DNA of 64,000 nt from Thiosulfatihalobacter marinus (GTDB lineage: Bacteria > Pseudomonadota > Alphaproteobacteria > Rhodobacterales > Rhodobacteraceae), in the NCBI RefSeq assembly GCF_016019955.1, contig NZ_JAECRZ010000004.1:305054-369053 (forward strand), written 5' to 3'. Of the stretch, positions 46,941 through 55,523 are shown in pieces. The notes beneath the pieces are model-generated. The model worked only from the letters and a program-made list of their open reading frames with translations. It was not told the DNA's origin and did no database searches. The number at the start of each line of letters is the position of its first letter. Positions within the stretch are counted from its first letter, which is position 1. A program made the translations under genes and the position numbers.

Positions 46941-47110
46941 AATCTCGAAATCGAGGAAAATGCCTTTACTAGGAATTGAAAACGGGTTTTGCCGCCTTGG
47001 GCTCGGAACCGGGAGATGCGAAACGGGCTTCGCCCTTTCGCACTCAAACTCATCGCCCGGTTCCGAGAGTGCTGCGCACGGCAAAACCCGTTTTCAAAAT
47101 TTCCGAGATT
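46941..47110. repeat. 170-base interrupted palindrome
   Basis: Nested perfect arms: AATCTCG/CGAGATT at the outside; a 19-bp pair TTGAAAACGGGTTTTGCCG (46976-46994) with 47079-47097; a 12-bp pair CTCGGAACCGGG (47002-47013) with 47056-47067; and an apical hairpin of 24 bases at 47018-47041. It fills most of the 329-base gap between the DUF3768 gene and the XRE gene, with no gene inside. The size and precision far exceed a terminator; a folded RNA or a single-strand DNA hairpin site such as an origin is suggested. Confidence 0.8.
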
Positions 47111-47177
47111 CACCTGTGGTATCAGGTGTGTGCAACGTCGGCTATTATCCCTCATTATTCGATAAGCCAAACCCGCC

Positions 47178-47522
47178 ATGTTTGAGAATTTCATTTTCGA
47201 CCTGAAGGTCGCACGCAAGAAGTCCGGCTTGACCCAGGCTGACTGTGGTCACCTGATCGGGTCTTCTAAGAATGTTATAAGTCAAATTGAGCTTGGACAG
47301 CGCGTCCCGACAGTCAGTGAGTTGTGCTCTTTATCATTGATCTATGGACGTAGCTTCGACAGCTTCTACGCCGATACCTTGCGCAAGGTCCGCAAGGATC
47401 TTGCCAGCAAATTGAAGTCGATGCCCTCCGAACCAAAGGGGTGGCCCGGGTCCTTTGCGAGAAGGCGCACACTCGCACGCCTGACGAGCAGATTAGAAGA
47501 AGAAGCAAACGAGATCATATGA
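47178..47522 (+). CDS. XRE-family transcriptional regulator
   Basis: The 114-residue protein has a Cro/CI helix-turn-helix (KKSGLTQADCGHLIGSSKNVISQIELGQRVPTVSELCSLSLIYG, about residues 12-58) and a short helical tail. It starts after the big palindrome, and its stop overlaps the ATG of the next gene by four bases. Confidence 0.85.
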   Translation: MFENFIFDLKVARKKSGLTQADCGHLIGSSKNVISQIELGQRVPTVSELCSLSLIYGRSFDSFYADTLRKVRKDLASKLKSMPSEPKGWPGSFARRRTLARLTSRLEEEANEII

Positions 47523-48025
47523 AGTCCGGAAACCAACGGATCCTCGCTGTGGCCGCGAGGACGGAAAGGATCGGATGTGTGGTCGTCGAAAGCGGCGATC
47601 TGGTCTTCTGGGAGGGTTCCGCTGAAATGGCCAAGGACGCTGATGGGGCGGCGAAACAGCTTCGCGCATGGATACAAGAGTTCCAGCCTGACGTTGTCGT
47701 TTCGGAAAACCCAGATGCGGCGGGAAAAAAGAGCGGCGTTCAGATCCCAATCTTGCAAGCGTTCGTTGAAGTTGCTCAGGACGTGCAAGCCGTCAACTTG
47801 GTTGTGCGCCGAGAGCGCCCATTCCAAAACGTCTACGACGAAGCCAAACGCTTGGCAGAAGAGTTTCCAGACCTTGAAGGCATGGTGCCGGAGAAGCCAC
47901 CGATTTGGGGCAAGGAACCCTACAATCTCGTGTTCTTTGAAGCTCTGGCTCTGATGCGAGATGCAGGACTTTTGCAGCCGTTGGCAGGACCCGCAAAAGC
48001 CGACGCCGAAGGCGAAGCAGTGTAA
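47519..48025 (+). CDS. RuvC/RNase H-fold protein
   Basis: The 168-residue protein has the layout of a RuvC-like RNase H fold: a first strand (ILAVAARTERIGCVVVES), later acidic EN in VVVSENP, and RPFQNVYDEAKRLAEEF. The first strand has Ala and Thr where Asp is usual, so whether it cuts is uncertain. It is coupled to the XRE gene by an ATGA overlap and ends in a strong terminator. It may resolve, bind or protect structured DNA such as the palindrome upstream; this is an inference. Confidence 0.6.
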   Translation: MKSGNQRILAVAARTERIGCVVVESGDLVFWEGSAEMAKDADGAAKQLRAWIQEFQPDVVVSENPDAAGKKSGVQIPILQAFVEVAQDVQAVNLVVRRERPFQNVYDEAKRLAEEFPDLEGMVPEKPPIWGKEPYNLVFFEALALMRDAGLLQPLAGPAKADAEGEAV

Positions 48026-48049
48026 ATAGGTTCGTGTTCTTCAGAATTT

Positions 48050-48076
48050 GCCGCAGCAACCGCTGCGGCTTTTTTT
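48050..48076 (+). terminator. rho-independent terminator after RuvC-like gene
   Basis: Perfect stem GCCGCAGC/GCTGCGGC with an AACC loop followed by seven T. It ends the XRE/RuvC-like transcript. Confidence 0.9.
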
Positions 48077-48176
48077 GCCTGAACATCATGCCCCTCACAC
48101 AACTATTGAGTGAGCACATATTTTTGGTGCAAGATGCTGCCAATTAACAAAAACAATCATTGGGAGGGATGGGATT

Positions 48177-49124
48177 ATGTCAGATCGTCTTCGGTCATAT
48201 GACGTCGCGCGAAAGACTTTTAGCTTTCTAGAATTCATTGGATGGAGCGTCGTTGTTGTCGGTATCATCGCTGGCTTCATTCTGGCAGGGAGTGCCGGGC
48301 GATACGCAAGTGACGGTCAGAAGTTCCTGTTGTTTCTGATGGGCGCAAGCGGCTCGTTGCTCGGCCTATTTATGGTGGGGGCCGTTCAGAACTGGAGGGC
48401 AAGTGTCGATTCCGCCGAGTACGGTCAGCAAGCACTAAAGGTGGCCCGAGAACAGCTGGAAATTTCCAAGCAAAGCCTTAAGCGCCAACTGGCAGACAGT
48501 CAGTCTTTTGCCGCTTTGAAATCCGCCACCGAACAGCAACCCACTGCTTCCTTTGAACGTAAAGAGCCCAGCGTTTCACGTTCGCCGAAAAAGGCCGAGC
48601 CAGGCGAGCATCGGGGTCACAAGATCATCCGTGTTGGGGGCTCTTATCGTGCTGCTGGGGATGTTTTTGCCAGCCACCTTGAAGCGGTCGCTGCGATCGA
48701 CAGAAAGCTCGATGCTCCGGCTATCGAAAACAAACCCGCAATGCCTTCCTCGATGTTACTTGGACCGGAGGCAACAGCGGCAAGTGAAAAACAACCGATA
48801 CCAGTTGAGCAGACGTCAACAGATGGAAGGACTACAGCGCCCCGCAGCTATGCCGAAGCGGAAACGCTGGAAGAACCTAATGGACCAGGCGTCGCGACCG
48901 GGACAAATCGGAATTTGGCCGATGAAGAAGTTGCCGTCGAAATGCCAGAGGCATCACCAGCGATCAGCACTGATCCGGCAACTGTCACAACTGAGGTGGA
49001 CCCAGCCACCAAGATTAAAGAGGAGGGAGGTAAGTTTCTCTATGGCCGAATGGAGTTTTCGTCGCGCGAAGCGGCTGAAAAGTACGTCCGTCAACTCGGG
49101 GTAAACCCGAATTTTCGCAGCTAA
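48177..49124 (+). CDS. membrane-anchored hypothetical protein with disordered tail
   Basis: The 315-residue protein has two membrane helices (about residues 22-40 and 50-67), a coiled-coil segment of about 75-105, then a long proline- and alanine-rich linker. Two short similar motifs, HRGHKIIRVGGSYRAAGDVFASHLEA and GKFLYGRMEFSSREAAEKYVRQLG, look like a small repeated domain. A GGGAGGG site precedes the ATG. I do not recognise it. Position suggests a membrane partner of the translocase downstream. Confidence 0.65.
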   Translation: MSDRLRSYDVARKTFSFLEFIGWSVVVVGIIAGFILAGSAGRYASDGQKFLLFLMGASGSLLGLFMVGAVQNWRASVDSAEYGQQALKVAREQLEISKQSLKRQLADSQSFAALKSATEQQPTASFERKEPSVSRSPKKAEPGEHRGHKIIRVGGSYRAAGDVFASHLEAVAAIDRKLDAPAIENKPAMPSSMLLGPEATAASEKQPIPVEQTSTDGRTTAPRSYAEAETLEEPNGPGVATGTNRNLADEEVAVEMPEASPAISTDPATVTTEVDPATKIKEEGGKFLYGRMEFSSREAAEKYVRQLGVNPNFRS

Positions 49125-49131
49125 TCGCCCC

Positions 49132-49173
49132 CCCCATACGGACCCACAACCTCTATGGGTATTCCGTATGGGG
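49132..49173. terminator. stem-loop after the membrane protein gene
   Basis: Arms CCCCATACGGA (49132-49142) and TCCGTATGGGG (49163-49173) pair perfectly, with inner ACCCA/TGGGT able to extend the stem. It lies 8 bases after the stop codon. There is no T run, so it may be a terminator or an RNA end-protector. Confidence 0.6.
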
Positions 49174-49299
49174 AAACACTCGTGAAAACTGCTGAACATA
49201 CCAGAACAAGAAACGGCCATTTACCATCATGACTTCATCCGCTTTCGCTTCTTCACCCACCACCCCAAAATGCAAAATTAGCCTGCCCGGCTTAACCTG

Positions 49300-49659
49300 A
49301 TGCGTGTTTCAATAGATCATCATACAATCCGCAAAGGGTTCCTTCTGAAGAAGACGTACTACGAGGTCCATCTAACCGTTGCCTTTACCCATGAAGAGAA
49401 ACAGATCATCCGGCAAAGGGGACTATTAAAGACCAAGCTTGTTGATCGACGACCAGCCAATGCTCGGGTGGATGATCGTGATGAAAAATTTGAACTGCGC
49501 GTCGAACATCTGATGGATGGCAGGACCGATCGGTTTCTCTGCGCCACGCCATCGAAATCCAAGATCTACGAAGAAGATCTTCTGGCGATGTTGAACCAGA
49601 TGAAAGCCTGGCTCGACGATAACGCCGAAACTGGCACCCGAACCGTGGTTGAGTTCTGA
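49300..49659 (+). CDS. hypothetical protein (119 aa) coupled to TraG-like ATPase
   Basis: The 119-residue soluble protein (KGFLLKKTYYEVHLTVAFTHEEKQIIRQRGL ... LATMLNQ-like helix) has a mixed alpha/beta look and no recognised domain. Its stop shares a base with the start of the following ATPase (TGATG), so it is probably made together with it. Confidence 0.6.
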   Translation: MRVSIDHHTIRKGFLLKKTYYEVHLTVAFTHEEKQIIRQRGLLKTKLVDRRPANARVDDRDEKFELRVEHLMDGRTDRFLCATPSKSKIYEEDLLAMLNQMKAWLDDNAETGTRTVVEF

Positions 49660-51734
49660 TGCAACGTTCGGCGTTCGATGATCTCTTCAGTGGCTCAGCA
49701 GCCTTTGTGATTGTCGCGGGCTTCCTGGCGCTTGCGATCATCGTGACGCCATTCCTGATCATTGGCGCAGCACTCTACATCGGCATCCGGATGTATCGCG
49801 AAAGCCCGAAGCGTCTGGAGCGACTTGCCCGCGAGGAAACCGAACTCCTGTACAATCACGCCTTGGCGGGAAACGTCCATCTGACCGAAGGTGAAGTCGA
49901 TTCCGCACTCGCGCATCACTGGCCACCTGATATGCCGGATGCGCTGAATATCCAGTTGCTGGAGATCGGCAAGGAGCTTTTTGCACAGGAAGGGTTGATG
50001 CCGGAAATCCCACCGCCACCAGCCCTCTGCAACACGGTTGAAGGCGCGCGCTACCGGGACATGCTGGCGCGGGTTGGTCAGGCCCGCAGCGACCGGGTAA
50101 TGGTGTTGTCGGCACTGAATGTGATCTCGCAGAGCCTGGGCACGATTGCTGAGGCTGTTCCTCCAATTGATGGTGATGTTCTGGTCGAGGTCACGCAGTT
50201 CGTCCACCCGCTAGGGAGCGCAGTACAGAACGTGATCTCGCCGTTTTTCCAGGACAACGATTACAACCATTTCAAGAAACTCCGTGAACGCCTCGACGCC
50301 AATCTTCAGAAGACCCACCGAACGCAACCGATCTTTCCGCGCGAATACAAAGGCGACGATGTGGTCGATACCTACCTGTCTGGCACGGTTCTGAAAGAGA
50401 TCTTCCGACTGCGCACGCCATTCACAATCCCAGAGAAGAGCCGGTTCGAACACACGCATATCGTTGCCGGGTCCGGTCACGGCAAAACCCAGACTTTGCA
50501 GCACTTCATTGCCAGGGATCTCAAAGACGTCGAGCGACACGATAAATCCGTCATCGTGATCGACAGCCAGGGCGATCTCATCAATACGATCCTGAAGGCG
50601 AAGACTCTGCCGCCCGATCGGATCGTGCTGATTGATCCGGAGGACATCGGCTTCCCAGTTAGTCTGAACCTCTTCTCGGTCGGCCAGGAACGTCTGGAGC
50701 GCTATGACGATCTGGAACGCGAGCGGCTGACCAACTCGATTATCGAGCTCTATGATTTTGTCCTGGGATCGCTCTTGTCCGCAGGCATGACAGCAAAGCA
50801 AAGCGTTGTCTTCCGCTATGTCACCCGGCTGATGTTCCACATCCCGGATGCGACGATCCACACGCTTCGCGAATTGATGGAACCAGGTGGCACCGACAAA
50901 TACCGTGAGCACATAGAAAAGCTCGAAGGCACGCCGCGCCGTTTCTTTGAAGCCGAATTCGACAGCAAGGAATTCACCAACACCAAGACGCAGGTACTCC
51001 GCCGTCTCTACGGCGTGCTGGAAAATCAGACCTTCGAGCGGATGTTTACGAACCCGCAGTCGAAGTTCGACATGTTTACGGAAATGAACGCGGGCAAGCT
51101 CATCCTGATCAACACGTCGAAGAGCTTGCTTAAGGAACAAGGCACCGAGATCTTCGGTCGTTTCTTCATAGCGCTGATTGCCCAAGCCGCTCAGGAACGC
51201 GCCACATTGCCGGATTACGACCGCTTACCTGTGATGGTCTATGTCGATGAGGCACAGGACTACTTTGACCAGAACATCGGCGTGATCCTCAGTCAGGCTC
51301 GGAAATACAAGGTTGGCATGATCATGGCGCATCAATACCTGGGGCAGCTCTCAAACGGTCTTCAGGAGGCGTTTGAAGCCAACACATCGATTAAACTGGC
51401 CGGTGGCGTTTCTGCCCGCGATGCACGCGCTCTGGCCGGGCAGATGGCATCCAGCGCCGAAAAAATCCAGGAACAGCCCAAAGGCACCTTCGCCACCTAT
51501 GTGCGCGGCCTGACTAAAAACGCTGTCCCGATCAGTTTCCCGTTTTTCGTGCTGGAAAACCTGCCGCGAGCGTCGAAAAGCGAGATTGCAGATATACGCG
51601 AGCACAGCCGAGAAACCTACGCCGAACCATTGCGGAAAAAGGCTGAACATGACGCACCACCGGAGAACCATGAATCTGAAAAACTTGAAGAAAAACAGGA
51701 TGATGACCCAACATCCCGTTCTCCGGAGCTCTGA
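49659..51734 (+). CDS. TraG/VirD4-like DNA-transfer ATPase, membrane-anchored
   Basis: The 691-residue protein has N-terminal hydrophobic segments (AAFVIVAGFLALAIIVTPFLIIGAALYIGI, about 15-45), a helical linker, then a VirD4/HerA motor: Walker A (VAGSGHGKTQTL), VIDSQGDLI, Walker B (PVMVYVDEAQDYF) and the late KVGMIMAHQYLGQL segment. It would pump DNA across or along the membrane. It follows a coupled 119-residue gene and precedes a replication-relaxation-like gene. No pore genes are near. Confidence 0.8.
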   Translation: MQRSAFDDLFSGSAAFVIVAGFLALAIIVTPFLIIGAALYIGIRMYRESPKRLERLAREETELLYNHALAGNVHLTEGEVDSALAHHWPPDMPDALNIQLLEIGKELFAQEGLMPEIPPPPALCNTVEGARYRDMLARVGQARSDRVMVLSALNVISQSLGTIAEAVPPIDGDVLVEVTQFVHPLGSAVQNVISPFFQDNDYNHFKKLRERLDANLQKTHRTQPIFPREYKGDDVVDTYLSGTVLKEIFRLRTPFTIPEKSRFEHTHIVAGSGHGKTQTLQHFIARDLKDVERHDKSVIVIDSQGDLINTILKAKTLPPDRIVLIDPEDIGFPVSLNLFSVGQERLERYDDLERERLTNSIIELYDFVLGSLLSAGMTAKQSVVFRYVTRLMFHIPDATIHTLRELMEPGGTDKYREHIEKLEGTPRRFFEAEFDSKEFTNTKTQVLRRLYGVLENQTFERMFTNPQSKFDMFTEMNAGKLILINTSKSLLKEQGTEIFGRFFIALIAQAAQERATLPDYDRLPVMVYVDEAQDYFDQNIGVILSQARKYKVGMIMAHQYLGQLSNGLQEAFEANTSIKLAGGVSARDARALAGQMASSAEKIQEQPKGTFATYVRGLTKNAVPISFPFFVLENLPRASKSEIADIREHSRETYAEPLRKKAEHDAPPENHESEKLEEKQDDDPTSRSPEL

Positions 51735-51745
51735 TTCCTGCTAGT

Positions 51746-52642
51746 ATGCCGGGCATGACGCAGACGGACAGCCTTGGCAGGTCAACATTCCATCACATAG
51801 CGCCTCAAACTGGCGTCAGGCCGACGAATCGCGAGATTCGCTGGCTCAAACATATTGAGCGTCACGGCCCCCAATCATCGCAGTATCTTTATGAACTGAC
51901 CCGTGGTACGCATCGATGCAAAGACACGGCCCTTCGGCAGATGCAGAAACTGCGTGCGGGAGGTTTTCTTCGGTTGCCTCAGCAACAACGAGCCACCGAA
52001 AACTCTGATTTCAATCCTTACGTCTATGATCTGACCAAGGCAGCGAAAGTTCATCTGTTTGATCTGGGGCTGGCGGAGCCGACTGTTCGTCCGACAGGCC
52101 ATTGGTGGCATGGCTTTTTGACGTCGTGTGTCACGAGTTCGATCGATATCGCGGCGGCGCGACGCGGTGTCCAGTACATCCCAGCGCACACGATCCTCGC
52201 CAAGCAGGGCGCGACGCTAGAGATCCCGATGAAGCGCGGCAAACTGATACCTGATCAGTTGTTTGCGCTCGACTACGGTGGCAGCTTCCGTTCGTTCATG
52301 CTGGAGGTCGATCGTGGGACGGAGCCCATCAAAACCGCAGCTGCAAGAAAATCGCTGGATCGTTCGATTGATCATTATCTTGAAGTACTGGAACGTCAGT
52401 TGCATCAGTCGCACTATGGCCTCAAGGCAAACATGGTTGTTTTGTGGGTGTTCACAAGCAGATCCCGTCAGGCACGTTTCCTAGAAATTCTAAGGACAAG
52501 ATCACATCCCGCTGGAAGGGCAATAGTTTCCCAGGTGGTTAATTCGGTGCAGCTCTACAAAAACGTTAGCGCCGGATTGACACTAGGCAGTTGGGCTTCA
52601 ATTGGTTCAACACCGTTTCAGATAATCGACATTCCTTCGTAG
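51746..52642 (+). CDS. replication-relaxation-like winged-helix protein
   Basis: The 298-residue protein has an N-terminal winged helix (TNREIRWLKHIERHGPQSSQYLYEL...) and a nuclease-like second half with PDQLFALDYGGSFRSFMLEVDRGTEP, the signature of the replication-relaxation family found on integrative elements and plasmids. Its EVDRGTEP block fits an acidic core. The first ATG is at 51746, a second at 51755. It is the last plus-strand gene before the convergent restriction genes. Confidence 0.7.
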   Translation: MPGMTQTDSLGRSTFHHIAPQTGVRPTNREIRWLKHIERHGPQSSQYLYELTRGTHRCKDTALRQMQKLRAGGFLRLPQQQRATENSDFNPYVYDLTKAAKVHLFDLGLAEPTVRPTGHWWHGFLTSCVTSSIDIAAARRGVQYIPAHTILAKQGATLEIPMKRGKLIPDQLFALDYGGSFRSFMLEVDRGTEPIKTAAARKSLDRSIDHYLEVLERQLHQSHYGLKANMVVLWVFTSRSRQARFLEILRTRSHPAGRAIVSQVVNSVQLYKNVSAGLTLGSWASIGSTPFQIIDIPS

Positions 52643-52672
52643 GCAATGCTGCGCTTCGCAGCCGATTGTTTC

Positions 52673-55501
52673 TTAGTCGATACCGTCAATGAAAGTCTCA
52701 ACAAAATCCTTGATCTTGCCGATCACGCGTTCCGCGATGCTACCGCGTTCACGGAGCTTTGGGCGTGTTTCCATGATGCCAATGACCTCGTCCCGCATTG
52801 GCGGTTTTTCAGTGAATAGATAGTTTCCAATGACTTTTTCCAGACCTTCTGCGTCCAACCCTTCATCCTCTGAAAGCTGTTTGATTGCTTGGCGTTTTTG
52901 CTCGGTCCAGTAGGTTTCAAATTCATCGCTGACATCGGCCTCGGCTGGGATGTTCGGGAAGTGCTCAGCAATGAACCGGGCGATGAGTTCTTTCTTGCTG
53001 CGCAGTTGGGCTTCCGTGTCCAGGATATCCATGATCGCTTTGCGCTGCTTCGCCTGATCTTCCGGTTTGGAATCCCGCATGTTTTGCAGAAGGGCAATGA
53101 TATAGCTGACGTTGATTTTGTCGCGGCTGATCAGCTCGACTTCAAAGTCGATATCGTCAAGGATCGACACCTTTTCCTTCTCGTGGTCACTGCGGACCTT
53201 GTCATAAAGATCGAGGTACTTGCTCCTGAAATCTGCAAACAGTTGCTCATCAATCGGCAGATCATCGAAGGTGAACTGGGTGAAGCAATCCAGCACGTTT
53301 TTGACACGGATGACTTCCCGGAACGCCTGGATGAATCTGGCCTCATCCTCCTCGGTGAGAAGGTCATCCACGCTTTCGACGGTAGGGGTTACTTTGAACA
53401 GTTTCTCGACCGCCTCTTGGAACTTTTTGATGTAGTCCTCGTACGGGGCAAGGATGATGTCTTCGATCGCATCCTTGTTGGCGAAGAGCTCGATCGCCTG
53501 GTCGGTGGCCGGTTTCAGGTTGCGGAAGCACACGACGTTGCCTTGAGATTTTTTCTGTCCCAGAGTTCGGTTTGTGCGCGAGTACGCCTGAAGAAGGCCG
53601 TGGTACTTGAGGTTCTTGTCAACGTAGATCGTGTTCAGCGGCTTACTGTCGAAGCCGGTCAGGAACATGTTCACGACCAGCAGAATGTCGAGCTGCTTCG
53701 CTTTCACGCGCTTCCCGATATCCTTGTAGTAACCATAGAAATTGTCAGTCGAGAAGTTGGTGCCGAACATGCTGTTGTAGTCGTCGATGTACTCATCAAG
53801 CTTGTCGCGGCTGTGTTTGTTGATCGGGGCGTCCCCGCCACCATCAGGAATGATGTCGGTGTCGATGAATCCGGCCACATCCTGGTCATCTTCATTGGCC
53901 TGGTAGGAGAAGATCGTACCGACGCGCAAACTATGCGCTCCTGCGTCTTTTTTAGCCCGTAGCAGCTCGTAATAGGCGCAAAGGGTCTTCACGTTGCTGA
54001 CGCAGAAAATGGCCGTGAATTCGCGGCTGTGCGTCTTCCTGGCGTGGTTGGCGATGATGTAGTCGGAAACCTTGTCCAGCCGCTCCGGTGCTTCCATCAC
54101 TTCGGCGGTGTCGATCGCCTCGACTTCGATATCGGCAATTTCGTCCTTCTGCTTCACCGTCCGAATGTACTCGACCGAGAACTTCAGGACGTTCTCGTCG
54201 CGGATCGCATCGGTGATGACATATTTGTGCAGGCAGTCGCCAAAGAGGTCTTTGGTGGTCCGTTTGCCGAGTGCGTTCTTCGAGGCGTTCTGTGCGAAGA
54301 TCGGTGTGCCGGTGAAACCGAACATCTGGACGTTCGGAAAGTACTCGACGATCCGGCGATGCGTGTCGCCGAACTGGCTGCGGTGGCATTCGTCGAAAAT
54401 GAACACCATGCGCTTGTCCTTAAGCGCATCCATCCTCTCTAGGTGCTTCTGTCGGCTGATCGCGGTGTTCAACTTCTGCAAAGTGGTGACGATGATCGGC
54501 GTGTCGTCCGTGAACTGCTTGACCAGGCTGCGCGTATTGTTGGTGCCGTCGATGCTGCCTGGGCTGAAGCTGTTGAACTCTTTGATCGTCTGATAGTCGA
54601 GGTCCTTCCGGTCGACGACAAACACCACTTTGTGGACGTTCGGCGACTGGGTGAGGATCTGGGCCGTCTTGAACGAAGTGAGCGTCTTACCGGACCCGGT
54701 CGTGTGCCAAATGTACCCATTCTTCTCGGTGTTTTTGACCCGCTCGACGATGGCCTCAACGGCGTAGTACTGGTAGGGCCGCAGCGCCATCAAAGTTTCG
54801 TCGCTCTCGTTCAGAACGATGTACTTGGTGATCATTTTCGACAGCTGGCATTTTTCCAAGAAGACCTCCGCAAATTCGGCCAACTGCGTGATTTTCTTGT
54901 TGTCCACGTCAGCCCAGAAGAACGTCTGTTTGAAGTCGCGCTTATGGATCGGGTTATTGGCGTAATACTTGGTGTTAACACCATTCGAGATCACGAAAAT
55001 CTGGATGTATCCAAAGAGCCCGTAACCAGCCGAGAACGAATGCCGGTGATACCGGTTGGTCTGATTGAACGCCTCTTTCATCTCTAAACCACGGCGCTTG
55101 AGTTCAATCTGCACGAGCGGCAACCCGTTGACCAACAGTGTCACGTCATAGCGGTTGGTGTACTTGCCGGTCATGGTGACCTGATGCGTCACCTGGTACT
55201 GGTTCTTGCACCACTGGATCTGATTGATCAGCTCGATATACCCGGTGGTGCCATCGTCCCGCCTGTAGTCGATCTTGTCGCGCAGGATCTTGGCTTTCTC
55301 GAAAATGTTGCCCTTGGCCAGCTTGTTAAGAACCTGCTTGAACTCAGCGTCGCTGAGCGTGGTGCCATTGTGGATTTCGAGCTGGGATTTGAGGTTTTCG
55401 ACAAGGGCCGTTTCATCGGGAATCGAGACCCTCGAAAACCCCAAGGTCTCCAGTTGGGCGACAAGGTTGTTTTCGAGTTGTTGTTCAGTTTGTGTATTCA
55501 T
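52673..55501 (-). CDS. hsdR: type I restriction enzyme, R subunit
   Basis: The 942-residue protein has a PD-(D/E)xK nuclease domain (LVQIELKRRG, Glu-x-Lys) and an SF2 translocase with TTGSGKTLTSFKTA, FIFDECHRSQFGD and TDIIPDGG/LVVNMFLTGFDSKPL motor motifs. It cuts DNA after translocation by the methylase-specificity complex. I begin it at MNTQTEQQLENNLV, not at the earlier open frame. It follows the fused HsdM-HsdS gene by 22 bp. Confidence 0.92.
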   Translation of the reverse strand: MNTQTEQQLENNLVAQLETLGFSRVSIPDETALVENLKSQLEIHNGTTLSDAEFKQVLNKLAKGNIFEKAKILRDKIDYRRDDGTTGYIELINQIQWCKNQYQVTHQVTMTGKYTNRYDVTLLVNGLPLVQIELKRRGLEMKEAFNQTNRYHRHSFSAGYGLFGYIQIFVISNGVNTKYYANNPIHKRDFKQTFFWADVDNKKITQLAEFAEVFLEKCQLSKMITKYIVLNESDETLMALRPYQYYAVEAIVERVKNTEKNGYIWHTTGSGKTLTSFKTAQILTQSPNVHKVVFVVDRKDLDYQTIKEFNSFSPGSIDGTNNTRSLVKQFTDDTPIIVTTLQKLNTAISRQKHLERMDALKDKRMVFIFDECHRSQFGDTHRRIVEYFPNVQMFGFTGTPIFAQNASKNALGKRTTKDLFGDCLHKYVITDAIRDENVLKFSVEYIRTVKQKDEIADIEVEAIDTAEVMEAPERLDKVSDYIIANHARKTHSREFTAIFCVSNVKTLCAYYELLRAKKDAGAHSLRVGTIFSYQANEDDQDVAGFIDTDIIPDGGGDAPINKHSRDKLDEYIDDYNSMFGTNFSTDNFYGYYKDIGKRVKAKQLDILLVVNMFLTGFDSKPLNTIYVDKNLKYHGLLQAYSRTNRTLGQKKSQGNVVCFRNLKPATDQAIELFANKDAIEDIILAPYEDYIKKFQEAVEKLFKVTPTVESVDDLLTEEDEARFIQAFREVIRVKNVLDCFTQFTFDDLPIDEQLFADFRSKYLDLYDKVRSDHEKEKVSILDDIDFEVELISRDKINVSYIIALLQNMRDSKPEDQAKQRKAIMDILDTEAQLRSKKELIARFIAEHFPNIPAEADVSDEFETYWTEQKRQAIKQLSEDEGLDAEGLEKVIGNYLFTEKPPMRDEVIGIMETRPKLRERGSIAERVIGKIKDFVETFIDGID

Positions 55502-55523
55502 ACTCAATGTCTGGGAAAAGCCT

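Noticed and set aside
46941..47110. CRISPR array or tandem repeats in the island gap
   Set aside because: The repeated segments are inverted and nested, not direct and evenly spaced, and no cas gene is present in the window.
47178..48025. Classical toxin-antitoxin pair for the XRE/RuvC-like genes
   Set aside because: The second protein has no toxin motif and looks like an RNase H-fold structure-binding protein, so a toxin role has no support beyond gene size and overlap.
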